From assembly GCA_001464615.1 (NCBI GenBank), contig LNFI01000017.1, forward strand, positions 1-40,628: a stretch of DNA of 40,628 nt. The letters are read 5' to 3'. Shown here in pieces: positions 30,379 to 38,583 of this stretch. Position 1 is the first letter of the stretch. Each line of letters opens with the position of its first letter. The position numbers and the translations under genes are program-made. The notes beneath the pieces are model-generated. The model saw only the letters and a list, made by a program, of their open reading frames with translations, was not told where the DNA came from and did no database searches. This DNA comes from Sphingomonadales bacterium Ga0077557. GTDB lineage: Bacteria; Pseudomonadota; Alphaproteobacteria; Sphingomonadales; Sphingomonadaceae.

Positions 30379-30807
30379 ATGGCCTATTGGCTGATCAAAT
30401 CCGAACCCGAAAGCTATGGCTGGGCAAATCTGGTCGCCGAGGGGCGCACTGAATGGACCGGCGTCCGCAACGCCACCGCCGCCATCAATCTGCGCGCCAT
30501 GCAGGTCGGCGATGAGGCGCTCTTCTATCACAGCGTGAGTGACAAGGCGGTGGTTGGCATTGTGCGGGTAAGCCGGGCCTGGCAGCCCGATGGCGAGGGC
30601 GGGAAATGGGCCTCGGTCGAAGTCGAACCCGTCCGCGCGCTTGATCACCCCGTGACCCTCGCCGCCATCAAGGCCAATCCTGAACTCGCCGGCATGGAAT
30701 TGCTCCGCCAGTCGCGGCTTTCGGTCTGCCCGGTCAGACCAAACGAATGGGCCGTGGTGCTGGCTATGGCGAGCGGATCAGCCCGGCAGGCCGTGCTGGA
30801 GAGATAA
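30379..30807 (+). CDS. EVE-domain protein
   Basis: A 142-residue EVE (PUA-like) protein: MAYWLIKSEPESYGW at the start and WTGVRNATAAINLRAMQVGDEALFYHS in the middle, the ligand-cage region. EVE domains recognise modified bases in nucleic acid; the free-standing bacterial form is common and its physiological ligand is not established. Start ATG 30379 follows AAGGAG at 30366-30371. It is upstream of, but 150 bases apart from, the protease-nuclease gene. Confidence 0.92.
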   Translation: MAYWLIKSEPESYGWANLVAEGRTEWTGVRNATAAINLRAMQVGDEALFYHSVSDKAVVGIVRVSRAWQPDGEGGKWASVEVEPVRALDHPVTLAAIKANPELAGMELLRQSRLSVCPVRPNEWAVVLAMASGSARQAVLER

Positions 30808-30956
30808 CTTCCCAATTCTTTTGGACAGGAAAGTAACGCGTTCTTTTTTTCGGAATTCAATGCTAATCACGCTTGCGCCATTGGCAATCTTGCGTCTATC
30901 ATTAGCAATATTTCGAAATTGTCGGGTTAACAGAGTCGATTACAATTTATGTAATA

Positions 30957-33248
30957 TTGGCTCGGGAGCACGCAATCGTGGTCACTTCAGTCAATTTTCG
31001 GGCCGCTGTAAATCGGGCGCAACAGCGCGCGCAGGAACTCGGCATTGATTTGACAGCGCTGACCGAACAGGTGCGCGACCACTCCCCCGATGAACTCAAT
31101 TCGGCGACGGCGAAGCTGGGGCGACGCGATTTTCTTGAATCGCAACATGGCGCTAACCTAATTGGTGACCGGTCCTTTGAACGAATCATTGCCGGAAACG
31201 AGTTGCAGCCTGCCAATTTTCTGGCGCGCGGCGAATTGGCAGCGAAGCCAGTGATGCGGATCGTGCTGCGCACCGCCGGCGGCGGACTGATCGGCTATGG
31301 CACCGGCTTTCTGGTCGGTGACGGCGTCCTTATCACCAATAATCATGTGCTGCCCGACCGCGACACCGCTCGCTTTGCTCAGGCAGAGGGATATTATGAG
31401 CTCGATATCGATGGCACCGCGCGGACAACGCTGCGCTTCGCACTTGAGCCTGATCGGCTCTACTTCACATCAACCGCGCTCGATTTTACGCTGGTGGCGG
31501 TTGCGCCACAGGATCGGGGGAGCGGCCAATCACTCCGCCAGCTCGGCTGGCTGCCGCTGATCGGGGGCACCGGCAAAGTGCTGGAGGGTGAATGGCTGAC
31601 CATTATCCAGCATCCGCGTGGTGAGCAAAAGCAGCTGTGCGTGCGCGAGAATCAGCTGCTTAAACGCGACACTGACGTCCTGTGGTATTCAACCGACACA
31701 CTCGGCGGATCGTCGGGCTCGCCTGTGTTCAACAATGACTGGCTGGTCGTGGCGCTCCACCATTCGGGCGTGCCGGAGATCAAGAATGGCCGCTGGCAGA
31801 CAATGGACGGCCGTGATTTCGATCCGGATACGGACAGCGAGGACAAGATCAAATGGGTCGCCAATGAAGGGATCCGGGTATCGCGGATCATCGCGACATT
31901 GCAGGCTAATCAAGCCATTGCTGACCACCCGATGGTCAAACGCATGTTGAACCTGACGACGGAAGATCTGCAATCTGGCCTGCCCGTGCTCGGGGCAGCG
32001 CCCACGCGATCTGCCCCGCCAGTGCCGCAAAATGGCGCTTTGCTTAACCCCATCTCCACTCCGACGGACGCGCCCAGGGAGGCTCGCATGACCCAATATG
32101 TCACCGTAACGCTCGCGATTGATGACAATGGCCAGGTCCGCATTGCCGATAGCGCCCCGGCGCGTGAAGCGGCACTAGGGGCAGAGACGGCCAAGCCCGC
32201 CAAGGCGGTGATCGAAGCGCCAGTGGTGCCGGAGAAGGATTGGCTGACCGGCTATGATCCGACGTTCCTGAGCCCAGACCATATCGTCAACCTACCAAAC
32301 GTCGAACGTGCCGCGCTGAAAAAGCAGATCGTCCCGCTCTTGCCGAAATCGGTTTATGGCCATCCCGCGCCCGATGCGCCGACCGCCAGCGCCGGGGTTT
32401 TACACTATAGTGGCTATAGCGTGGTGATGCGTGCTGACCGACGGATCGCCTTTTTCTCCGCCGCCAATATCAATGGCGGCGTCGAGTTTCCCGGTCTTGG
32501 CCGCAAGGACAAATGGCTTTTCGATGACCGGATTGACCGCAAGTTTCAAATCAACAATGATTTTTACACCCGCAACAAGCTCGATCGCGGCCACCTGACC
32601 CGGCGCGAAGACATGGAATGGGGGATCGATCCCGTCGATGCGACCCGCCGCGCCAATGGCACCTGCACCTGGACCAATTGTTCGCCCCAACATGAAATGT
32701 TCAATCAGGACAAAGGCCCTGATCGCGCAGTGCGGCTGTGGGGTGGGCTTGAAAAATTCATCCTGGAACAGACCGCGCGGCATTACCAATTCAGGGTTCA
32801 GGCCTTCACTGGGCCGATCTTTGGCGATTTTGATCCTGACTATCGCGGCGTGAAAATCCCGCTCGATTACTGGAAGGTGGTGGTCGCTATCGATGCCGAG
32901 GATCGGCTGTTCGCGACCGGCTATGTCCTCACCCAGCGCGATGTGCTTGATGTCACTAATCTCGATGAGGCTGCGATCGCGGTCCCGTTCGGCCAGTTCC
33001 AGACCTATCAACGCCCGATCAGCGAGATAGAAGACGCGACCGGCCTGGCCTTCACTTATGGCGGCCCGCAGCGCAAATCATTGCGCACAGTTGATCCGCT
33101 GGCAAAGGAGCTCGCCAAGCCGGTATGGAAACGCAAGAAGCAACGCCGTGGTGGCGACGGACCGGAGGAATCAGGGATGATTGACAGCCCGGTCGACCCG
33201 GATACCCCGCTTAGCGGGCATGGCAATATTGTGCTGGAGAGCTTTTAG
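30957..33248 (+). CDS. Trypsin-like protease fused to DRGH non-specific nuclease
   Basis: A 763-residue protein with no signal peptide. Residues 1-95 are a small helical region ending FERIIAGNELQPANFLARG, like the adaptor seen before protease domains in bacterial conflict proteins. Residues 96-310 are a trypsin-like protease with triad H130 (LITNNHVLP), D176 (STALDFTLVAV) and S253 (LGGSSGSPVF). A Pro/Ala-rich linker spans about 340-430. Residues 480-705 are a NucA/Serratia-type DNA/RNA non-specific endonuclease with DRGH (H546 general base) and TNCSPQHEMFNQ (N583, Mg ligand). The C-terminus is basic (KRKKQRRGG). Every catalytic residue is present in both. A cytosolic self-toxic enzyme pair suggests a defence or suicide effector. 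No immunity gene is adjacent. Confidence 0.9.
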   Translation: MAREHAIVVTSVNFRAAVNRAQQRAQELGIDLTALTEQVRDHSPDELNSATAKLGRRDFLESQHGANLIGDRSFERIIAGNELQPANFLARGELAAKPVMRIVLRTAGGGLIGYGTGFLVGDGVLITNNHVLPDRDTARFAQAEGYYELDIDGTARTTLRFALEPDRLYFTSTALDFTLVAVAPQDRGSGQSLRQLGWLPLIGGTGKVLEGEWLTIIQHPRGEQKQLCVRENQLLKRDTDVLWYSTDTLGGSSGSPVFNNDWLVVALHHSGVPEIKNGRWQTMDGRDFDPDTDSEDKIKWVANEGIRVSRIIATLQANQAIADHPMVKRMLNLTTEDLQSGLPVLGAAPTRSAPPVPQNGALLNPISTPTDAPREARMTQYVTVTLAIDDNGQVRIADSAPAREAALGAETAKPAKAVIEAPVVPEKDWLTGYDPTFLSPDHIVNLPNVERAALKKQIVPLLPKSVYGHPAPDAPTASAGVLHYSGYSVVMRADRRIAFFSAANINGGVEFPGLGRKDKWLFDDRIDRKFQINNDFYTRNKLDRGHLTRREDMEWGIDPVDATRRANGTCTWTNCSPQHEMFNQDKGPDRAVRLWGGLEKFILEQTARHYQFRVQAFTGPIFGDFDPDYRGVKIPLDYWKVVVAIDAEDRLFATGYVLTQRDVLDVTNLDEAAIAVPFGQFQTYQRPISEIEDATGLAFTYGGPQRKSLRTVDPLAKELAKPVWKRKKQRRGGDGPEESGMIDSPVDPDTPLSGHGNIVLESF

Positions 33249-33268
33249 CGCCCGCTATGGTCCAGCCT

Positions 33269-33301
33269 GTTCGTCCCGAATAGCGGCTATTCAGGACGAA
33301 C
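33269..33301. terminator. 33-bp near-perfect palindrome, likely bidirectional terminator
   Basis: GTTCGTCCCGAATAGC, one central base, then its complement with a single mismatch. It lies between two convergent genes. There is no T-tract, so it could also be a protein-binding palindrome. Confidence 0.5.
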
Positions 33302-33341
33302 AAGGAGAACCAAAATGAAGCCAGCCGACGGTCGCGGCAGC

Positions 33342-34472
33342 TCAGGCGCTCAGCGTCAGCTTTTCGAACCGATCGAGATGGAAATCGGCCGAGCCGAACT
33401 GGTTTTCGATCATCGTGCCGCGCTTGAAATAATGGCCGATCGCCAGCTCCTGGGTAATGCCGATGCCGCCATGCGTCTGAATCGCGTTCTGCCCGACAAA
33501 ATTGATCGAGCGCGAAACCTTCGCCTTGGCCAGGCTGACCGCCGCCTTGCGTTCAGCAGCCGGCAGATCGAGCTTGAGCGTCCCCATCAACGCCATTGAG
33601 GCGATCTGCTCGACCTCGATAAACATATCCGCCATGCGGTGCTGCAGCACCTGGAACTTGCCAATCGGCACGCCGAACTGTTTGCGTTGCTTGGTATAGT
33701 CCAACGTGCCTTCATGCAGCTTGCGGCTGATCCCGCAGGCCTCGCCGCACACCGCCACCGTCGCTTCGTCAACCAACTTCTCGACCAGATCGATGCCGCC
33801 GGACACCAGTGCATCGCCCGGAATCGCGACATTTTCGAAATAGACTTCGGATGCCTGAAAGCCATCGACGGTCGGATAATCGCGCCGAACGACCCCGGGC
33901 AATTTGGCGTCGATCAGGAACAGCTCCACCCCGGCGCGCTCGCGCTGGCTGCCGCCGGTGCGCGCGGTGACGAGCAGATGCGTCGCCCAGGGGGCAGCAT
34001 AAACCACCGCCTTCTGGCCATTCAGGATATAGCCAGCGCCATCGGCGCGCGCGGTTGTGCGCAGATTGGCAAGATCATAACGCCCCTGTGGCTCGGCATA
34101 GGCAAAGGCGATGATCGCCTCGCCCGCGATGATCGCGGGGATCACCGCATCGGCCAGCGCACTACCGGCATGCTTCATCGCACCGCCGCCGATCACCACG
34201 GTCTGCAAATAGGGCTCGATCGCGATGACCTTGCCCAATTCTTCCATCATGATCATGTTTTCCAGCGCGCCGCCGCCCAGCCCGCCATGCTCCTCGGCAA
34301 AGGGCGCGCCAAGGATGCCAAGCTCGGTCGCCAGCGACCGCCAGATGCCCGGATCGCGCCCCTCTGGCGCCGCCATCATCTTGTTGCGCGCCTCAAAACC
34401 ATAAGTGTCGGCAAGGAAACGCGCTAGTGTATCGCGCAGCATGTCCTGCGTTTCGGTATAGGTGAAATCCAT
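33342..34472 (-). CDS. Acyl-CoA dehydrogenase (partner subunit candidate)
   Basis: A 376-residue FAD acyl-CoA dehydrogenase-fold protein: an N-terminal helical domain (MDFTYTETQDMLRDTLARFLAD), a middle beta domain (IIAFAYAEPQGRYDL), and a C-terminal helical domain with YTKQRKQFGVPIGKFQVLQHRMADM and QTHGGIGITQELAIGHYFKR. Its C-terminus lacks the YEG/YGG-x-x-IQR segment carrying or flanking the MCAD-type Glu. It is encoded directly after another ACAD gene on the same strand (53 bases), as in steroid and branched-chain heteromeric ACADs. I infer it may work as the partner of that protein. Confidence 0.88.
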   Translation of the reverse strand: MDFTYTETQDMLRDTLARFLADTYGFEARNKMMAAPEGRDPGIWRSLATELGILGAPFAEEHGGLGGGALENMIMMEELGKVIAIEPYLQTVVIGGGAMKHAGSALADAVIPAIIAGEAIIAFAYAEPQGRYDLANLRTTARADGAGYILNGQKAVVYAAPWATHLLVTARTGGSQRERAGVELFLIDAKLPGVVRRDYPTVDGFQASEVYFENVAIPGDALVSGGIDLVEKLVDEATVAVCGEACGISRKLHEGTLDYTKQRKQFGVPIGKFQVLQHRMADMFIEVEQIASMALMGTLKLDLPAAERKAAVSLAKAKVSRSINFVGQNAIQTHGGIGITQELAIGHYFKRGTMIENQFGSADFHLDRFEKLTLSA

Positions 34473-34525
34473 TACTAATCCTGTCCTATCGGCTGGCCTG
34501 CCTGATCGGCAGCGCCCTTACGCAA

Positions 34526-35731
34526 TCAGAGCCCCAGCACCATCTTGGCGATGATGTTGCGCTGAATTTCATTCGATCCGCCATAAATCGTCGTCTTGCG
34601 AACGTTGAAATAGGTCGGCGCGGCGCGGTGGGCGTAATCGGGCCCGATCGGGTGCTCATTATCGCCCATGCCAAAGCCACGGAAATAGGGCGCGCCATAA
34701 TGGCCAACCGCTTCAAGCGACAGCTCGGTCAGCCGCTGCTGGATTTCCGAACCCTTGATCTTGAGCAGGCTTGATTCCGGCCCCGGCCCCTTGCCGGCGC
34801 TTTCGCCCGCCAAACTGCGCAATTCGGTGAATTCCAGCGCGGTCAGGTCCATCTCCAGCTCGGCAATTTTGCGCTTGAAGAACGGGTTAGCGATCAGCGG
34901 TGCGTCACCGTCCATTTCAGACCGGGCGATCGCCTTGACCTTCTCAATCCCGCGCTTCGATGCCGCGACACCGGCAATGCCAGTGCGTTCATGCGCGAGC
35001 AGGAACTTGGCGCAGGTCCAGCCCTTATTCTCCTCATAGATGCGGTTTTCCACCGGCACCCGCACATCTTCCAGCCAGACCTCGTTGACCTCATGCTCCC
35101 CGCCCAGGGTGATGATCGGCCGCACGGTGATGCCGGGGGATTTCATGTTGATCAGCAGGAAGCTGATCCCCTCTTGCTGCTTGGCATCGGGATCGGTGCG
35201 GACCAGGAAGAACCCCCAATCGGCATGCTGCGCCAGCGTCGTCCAGGTCTTCTGCCCGTTGACGATGTAATGATCGCCCTCAGCATCGGTGCCGCGCACT
35301 GCTTTGGTGCGCAAAGAGGCAAGATCGGAACCCGAACCCGGCTCTGAATAGCCCTGGCACCACCAATCCTCACCCGACAGGATGCGCGGCAGAAACTTAG
35401 CTTTCTGCTCAGGCGTGCCGAACTGATAAATGACCGGGCCGACCATCGACAGCCCAAAGGGCATCAGCCGGATGCAATCCGCGCGTGCGGCTTCTTCGGA
35501 CCAGATATATTTCTGCGTCGGCGTCCAGCCCGTGCCGCCATAGGCGACCGGCCAGGCAGGGGCGACCCAACCCTTTTTGGCGAGCACGCGGTGCCAGGAC
35601 AGGAAATCCTCTTTCGACATCTCCTCCCCCTCATCCTGCTTGCCGCGCAGATCAGCGGGATAATTCTCCGCGATGAAGTGGCGCACCTCCTGCTGAAAGG
35701 CCAAATCTTCAGGGCTGAAATCGAGATGCAC
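34526..35731 (-). CDS. Acyl-CoA dehydrogenase
   Basis: A 401-residue FAD enzyme catalysing alpha,beta-dehydrogenation of an acyl-CoA. Seen: CQGYSEPGSGSDLASLRTKA (FAD/substrate contact), VNGQKTWTTLAQHADW, and the C-terminal YGGSNEIQRNIIAK. The MCAD catalytic Glu position in that last segment is Gly, but E248 in LLAHERTGIAG lies where isovaleryl-CoA dehydrogenase keeps its base. The active site is therefore likely of the IVD/alternative type. It is first of the two-gene ACAD operon; its start is ATG 35731. The substrate is unknown, possibly a branched or bulky acyl-CoA. Confidence 0.9.
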   Translation of the reverse strand: MHLDFSPEDLAFQQEVRHFIAENYPADLRGKQDEGEEMSKEDFLSWHRVLAKKGWVAPAWPVAYGGTGWTPTQKYIWSEEAARADCIRLMPFGLSMVGPVIYQFGTPEQKAKFLPRILSGEDWWCQGYSEPGSGSDLASLRTKAVRGTDAEGDHYIVNGQKTWTTLAQHADWGFFLVRTDPDAKQQEGISFLLINMKSPGITVRPIITLGGEHEVNEVWLEDVRVPVENRIYEENKGWTCAKFLLAHERTGIAGVAASKRGIEKVKAIARSEMDGDAPLIANPFFKRKIAELEMDLTALEFTELRSLAGESAGKGPGPESSLLKIKGSEIQQRLTELSLEAVGHYGAPYFRGFGMGDNEHPIGPDYAHRAAPTYFNVRKTTIYGGSNEIQRNIIAKMVLGL

Positions 35732-35973
35732 GGGCTTCCTCCATCTTATTGACGCTCTGCCATATCGGCATGCCTGGTCCGCCGCGACGATGCGCCTCGC
35801 GCTGATCAGCGACGAAGGCAGCTGCCGCGCCGTTCAAGCGCTATGAGCCGGGTAAAGCGTGGCGGCTGTACGGCCAAGAAGCAAGGCAAAGCCATCACCA
35901 AATTGGGCGTGTCCTGGGATATCCGCCATCTATTTCAGGCGTGCAGTGATGGAACGCCAACCGCATTCCACCG

Positions 35974-37383
35974 TCAGCGCGTCAACCCCACATCCATTTC
36001 GGCTGAAGACCGCAGTCGGGCGAGTGCCTCGCCCGCCGCCGCCACCGTCCGTGCCACGTCATTGGCGCTGGTGTTCCAGCCACAGACGCTGATCCGCATC
36101 ACGCGTTCGCCGCCCCAGTTGCCGCCGCTGACAAATGCTTCGCCGCTGGCATTGATCGCGGCGATCACGGCATCGCTGATATTGGTCCCGTCGCTGCAGT
36201 CAAAGCGGATCAGGCCCTGGTTCATGGTCGGCCGGGCGATGCCGGTTGCGCCCTCAAAGCCGATGATCCCATCGTAAATCGCGGCGGCATGATCGCAGCA
36301 GCGCTCGATCATTGCAGCCAGCCCGTCGCGGCCGAGCTCCATCAGGGCCGCCAGCGCGGGCAGCGCCCGCGCGCGGCGCGACCATTCGGGCGTAAAATCC
36401 ATCGGGTCGCGCACCGCACCGCCGGTCGTCAGATACGCCGCCGTCATGCGCATCGCTGCGGAGTGCGCAACAGGATCGCGCGTGATCGCCATGCCGCAAT
36501 CATAGGGGGTGTTTAGCCATTTATGGCCATCGGTCGCCCAGCTATCGGCCAACTCGACACCGGCAACAAGCGGGGCCAGCCGCGGACTGGCATTGGCCCA
36601 AAGCCCAAAGGCCCCATCGACATGAACCCAGGCACCGGCGGCATGCGCGATCGGGCATAACGTCGCAAAATCGTCGCAGGCGCCGATGTTCAGATCGCCG
36701 GCATTAAGGATGACAATCGTCGGCGCATCCGGGGCATTGGCCAGGGCAGCACTGAGCGCGTCAGCTGAGACGGTGCCGGGCACGTCGCCGCCCAGCGACA
36801 CAATGCAATCGCTGCCCAGACCAAGCAGGCGCAACGCGCGCGTCACCGACGAATGATGATGGGCATTGGCCAGCACCCGGATCACGGGGCCCCCTTGCAG
36901 GCCCTTCGCTTCGACATCCCATCCCGCCCGCGCCAGCACCGCGTGGCGCGCGGCTGCCAGCGCGGTGGTGTGCGCCATCTGGCAGCCGGTGACAAAGGCA
37001 TAGCTTGAATCGGGTGGCAGCCGCAGCGCCTCCAGCAGAAACTGACCGGCCACTTCTTCAAGCACGGCACCGGCGGGACTGGTCGACGCCAGGACAACAT
37101 TCTGGTCCCAGGCTGAGCACATGATATCCGTTGCCAGCGCCGCCGGTAGCGCCCCGCCTTTGACCCAGGCGAAAAAACGTCCGCCGGCATTGGCCGTCAA
37201 ACCCGGCTCTGCCGCCGCTGCAATCGCGCGAACCACATCGGTTGCGGGCATGCCATGCATGGGGAACTGTACCGGCAGCGGTGACCTGATCGCCGCCGGC
37301 GTGCCGCGTGATGCCACGGGGCGGGTATCAAGCGACGCCAGGTAACGACGGGCTTCGGCGAAGGCGATATCGAGCGTGTCCAT
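35974..37383 (-). CDS. PLP-dependent group II decarboxylase
   Basis: A fold-type I PLP enzyme of the aromatic-L-amino-acid/glutamate decarboxylase family, 469 residues from the chosen start. Counting from the upstream Met at 37410: NAHHHSSV (H184-H186, ring stacking), VHVDGAFG (D265, pyridine N contact) and DGHKWLN (K297, Schiff base). The conserved early AWVKGG and TSPAGAVLEE regions are also there. The substrate amino acid is not predictable. MDTLDIAFAEA from ATG 37383 looks like the natural N-terminus; ATG 37410 adds nine residues. It is a single gene, separated by 242 bases from the ACAD operon downstream. Confidence 0.9.
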   Translation of the reverse strand: MDTLDIAFAEARRYLASLDTRPVASRGTPAAIRSPLPVQFPMHGMPATDVVRAIAAAAEPGLTANAGGRFFAWVKGGALPAALATDIMCSAWDQNVVLASTSPAGAVLEEVAGQFLLEALRLPPDSSYAFVTGCQMAHTTALAAARHAVLARAGWDVEAKGLQGGPVIRVLANAHHHSSVTRALRLLGLGSDCIVSLGGDVPGTVSADALSAALANAPDAPTIVILNAGDLNIGACDDFATLCPIAHAAGAWVHVDGAFGLWANASPRLAPLVAGVELADSWATDGHKWLNTPYDCGMAITRDPVAHSAAMRMTAAYLTTGGAVRDPMDFTPEWSRRARALPALAALMELGRDGLAAMIERCCDHAAAIYDGIIGFEGATGIARPTMNQGLIRFDCSDGTNISDAVIAAINASGEAFVSGGNWGGERVMRISVCGWNTSANDVARTVAAAGEALARLRSSAEMDVGLTR

Positions 37384-37563
37384 GCGTCGGGCGCTAACAG
37401 ATTGACCCATTCATGTCGCCACCGAACCGAATAAGCGAAGCCAAAAGCGGAAAGGGAGGCAGGGTGATCGACAGTCTGGCCACCACGGCGCCGGTCCGGT
37501 TTGGCGCGACAGGGCACCAAGACCGCTTCGATGCAATATGGGTTTGCAGCCAAGACAAAACGA

Positions 37564-37597
37564 CAAAAAGCCCCGCTGGGGACAGCGGGGCTTTTTG
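37564..37597. terminator. Perfect bidirectional terminator
   Basis: CAAAAAGCCCCGCTG, four-base loop, CAGCGGGGCTTTTTG: a perfect 15-bp stem with A and T tracts. On the minus strand it lies 22 bases beyond the tRNA-fMet 3' fragment, where a tRNA terminator is expected. Confidence 0.93.
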
Positions 37598-37619
37598 TAG
37601 GGTGCTTTGCAGCAATGGT

Positions 37620-37636
37620 TGGTTGCGGGGACAGGA
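37620..37636 (-). other. tRNA-fMet 3'-end fragment, attachment-site core (attR-like)
   Basis: On the minus strand this reads T-CCTGT-CCCCGCA-A-CCA: tRNA position 60, T-stem 3' strand, acceptor 3' strand, discriminator and CCA. The A at position 72 (CCCCGCA, pairing CGCGGGG with a C1-A72 mismatch) is the initiator-tRNA hallmark. The rest of the tRNA is missing; sequence diverges at the T-loop. It is what is left at one side after an element integrates into the tRNA 3' end. Confidence 0.7.
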
Positions 37637-37998
37637 ACCAACAGCTGTGCATCTTCACGGTATGTTATTCATTATACTTCGTTTTTATCGTCGCTCATTC
37701 TGGAAATACCCCCATCGATACCCCCGACCCTGTCCGAAGCGACGAGTTGGGGGTATTTTGGGACAGGGCGTTGTGAACCAAAAGATAGCGCTTTTCGGTT
37801 TCGTCCCGCAGATGGGAAGACACACGCTAGGCCATTCACATTCCCGAAATGGCATTTTGCTTCGGGTGCCGCTTGGGCAGGAGATGGGCCGCTTGCAGAC
37901 TGGCAGGTCTCGGAGCGGCAAGTCGAAATAGCGGACCTTCGTCGGGACGGCGGCCTAAGCTAGCGCGGGCCGTCGTTCGACCACGGCTGCAGCCAGGA
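37637..37998. other. Non-coding island margin
   Basis: There is no credible gene. The first 120 bases are AT-rich (GTATGTTATTCATTATACTT) and hold the ATACCCCC repeats. The remainder has frames without a start signal. It may contain decayed integrase or regulatory sequence that I cannot identify. Confidence 0.4.
37706..37756. repeat. ATACCCCC direct and inverted repeats (integrase arm-site-like)
   Basis: ATACCCCC occurs at 37706-37713 and 37718-37725 (12-base period) and inverted as GGGGGTAT at 37749-37756. Such heptamer/octamer sets beside tRNA attachment cores resemble arm-type tyrosine-recombinase binding sites of genomic islands. Confidence 0.55.
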
Positions 37999-38583
37999 TT
38001 AGCGCTTGGAGAAGGCGGCGGCGACGGCGGCGTCCACTGTCTCCACATTCCGAACGATCTCGTCCAGTAAGCGCGTCTCTACGAGATGATGTGACGAGCG
38101 CGGCTCATACCGCAGATCGTGGCTGATCGCGGCGAGATAATTCTGCATATAAGTCGTGATCTGGAACTCGACGCCTGCTTTTGCCCGGCCGTCAACCATT
38201 CCTTCCGTGAGGAGCGCATCGATGTGAATCGAGCGGTAGAATGGCGTTCGTGGATCCGAGAAATAGTCGCGCTCATTAGTCAAGTGGAACCGGCCGCGCG
38301 TCACCAACCAACGCCGAACAGTCGTGACCGCCCCGGTGAGCAGTCCGGTATGCGAGACAATGATACGAAAGCCGAGGAGATCGTTGATGAACGCGTCCGC
38401 CGTGGCGATCTCACCTCGCATCGCAAGCTTGCGCTGAATCGAAGCGTCGGATTTAACGCGCCAAATGATCTGGGGCTCTACCCCCTCCCGCGGCAGCGTA
38501 GCTTCAAGGACCCGGAGCAGCTCTGCCTGTACATGTCGCGCCGCCTCCTCGAGTGACGCTCGTTGCGTGGTGTCCAGCATCAT
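37999..38583 (-). CDS. Small RelA/SpoT-fold nucleotidyltransferase
   Basis: A 194-residue, synthetase-only RelA/SpoT protein with no hydrolase or regulatory domains. Motifs: RVKSDASIQRKL (R42, K44, S48, K52; ATP/pyrophosphate side), INDLLGFRIIV (D68 Mg ligand, R73), PFYRSIH (Y116 that stacks the acceptor base, H120), VEFQITT (E139 catalytic, Q141) and ISHDLRYE (H155, Y159). All the usual catalytic positions are occupied. The size matches small alarmone synthetases and toxSAS toxins, which make (p)ppGpp/ppApp or pyrophosphorylate tRNA CCA ends. ATG 38583 overlaps the phosphoesterase stop (ATGA), so translation is coupled and the phosphoesterase is made first. Which product it makes is unknown. 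Confidence 0.85.
   Translation of the reverse strand: MMLDTTQRASLEEAARHVQAELLRVLEATLPREGVEPQIIWRVKSDASIQRKLAMRGEIATADAFINDLLGFRIIVSHTGLLTGAVTTVRRWLVTRGRFHLTNERDYFSDPRTPFYRSIHIDALLTEGMVDGRAKAGVEFQITTYMQNYLAAISHDLRYEPRSSHHLVETRLLDEIVRNVETVDAAVAAAFSKR

Noticed and set aside
33315..33599. Plus-strand 94-codon frame with a good AAGGAG site ahead of ATG
   Set aside because: Nearly all of it is antisense to the 3' end of the acyl-CoA dehydrogenase gene and its translation shows no domain. The ribosome-binding site may be a remnant of a gene lost at this junction.
37413..37963. Plus-strand frames across the island boundary
   Set aside because: They run through the terminator and tRNA fragment and show no domain; chance open frames.
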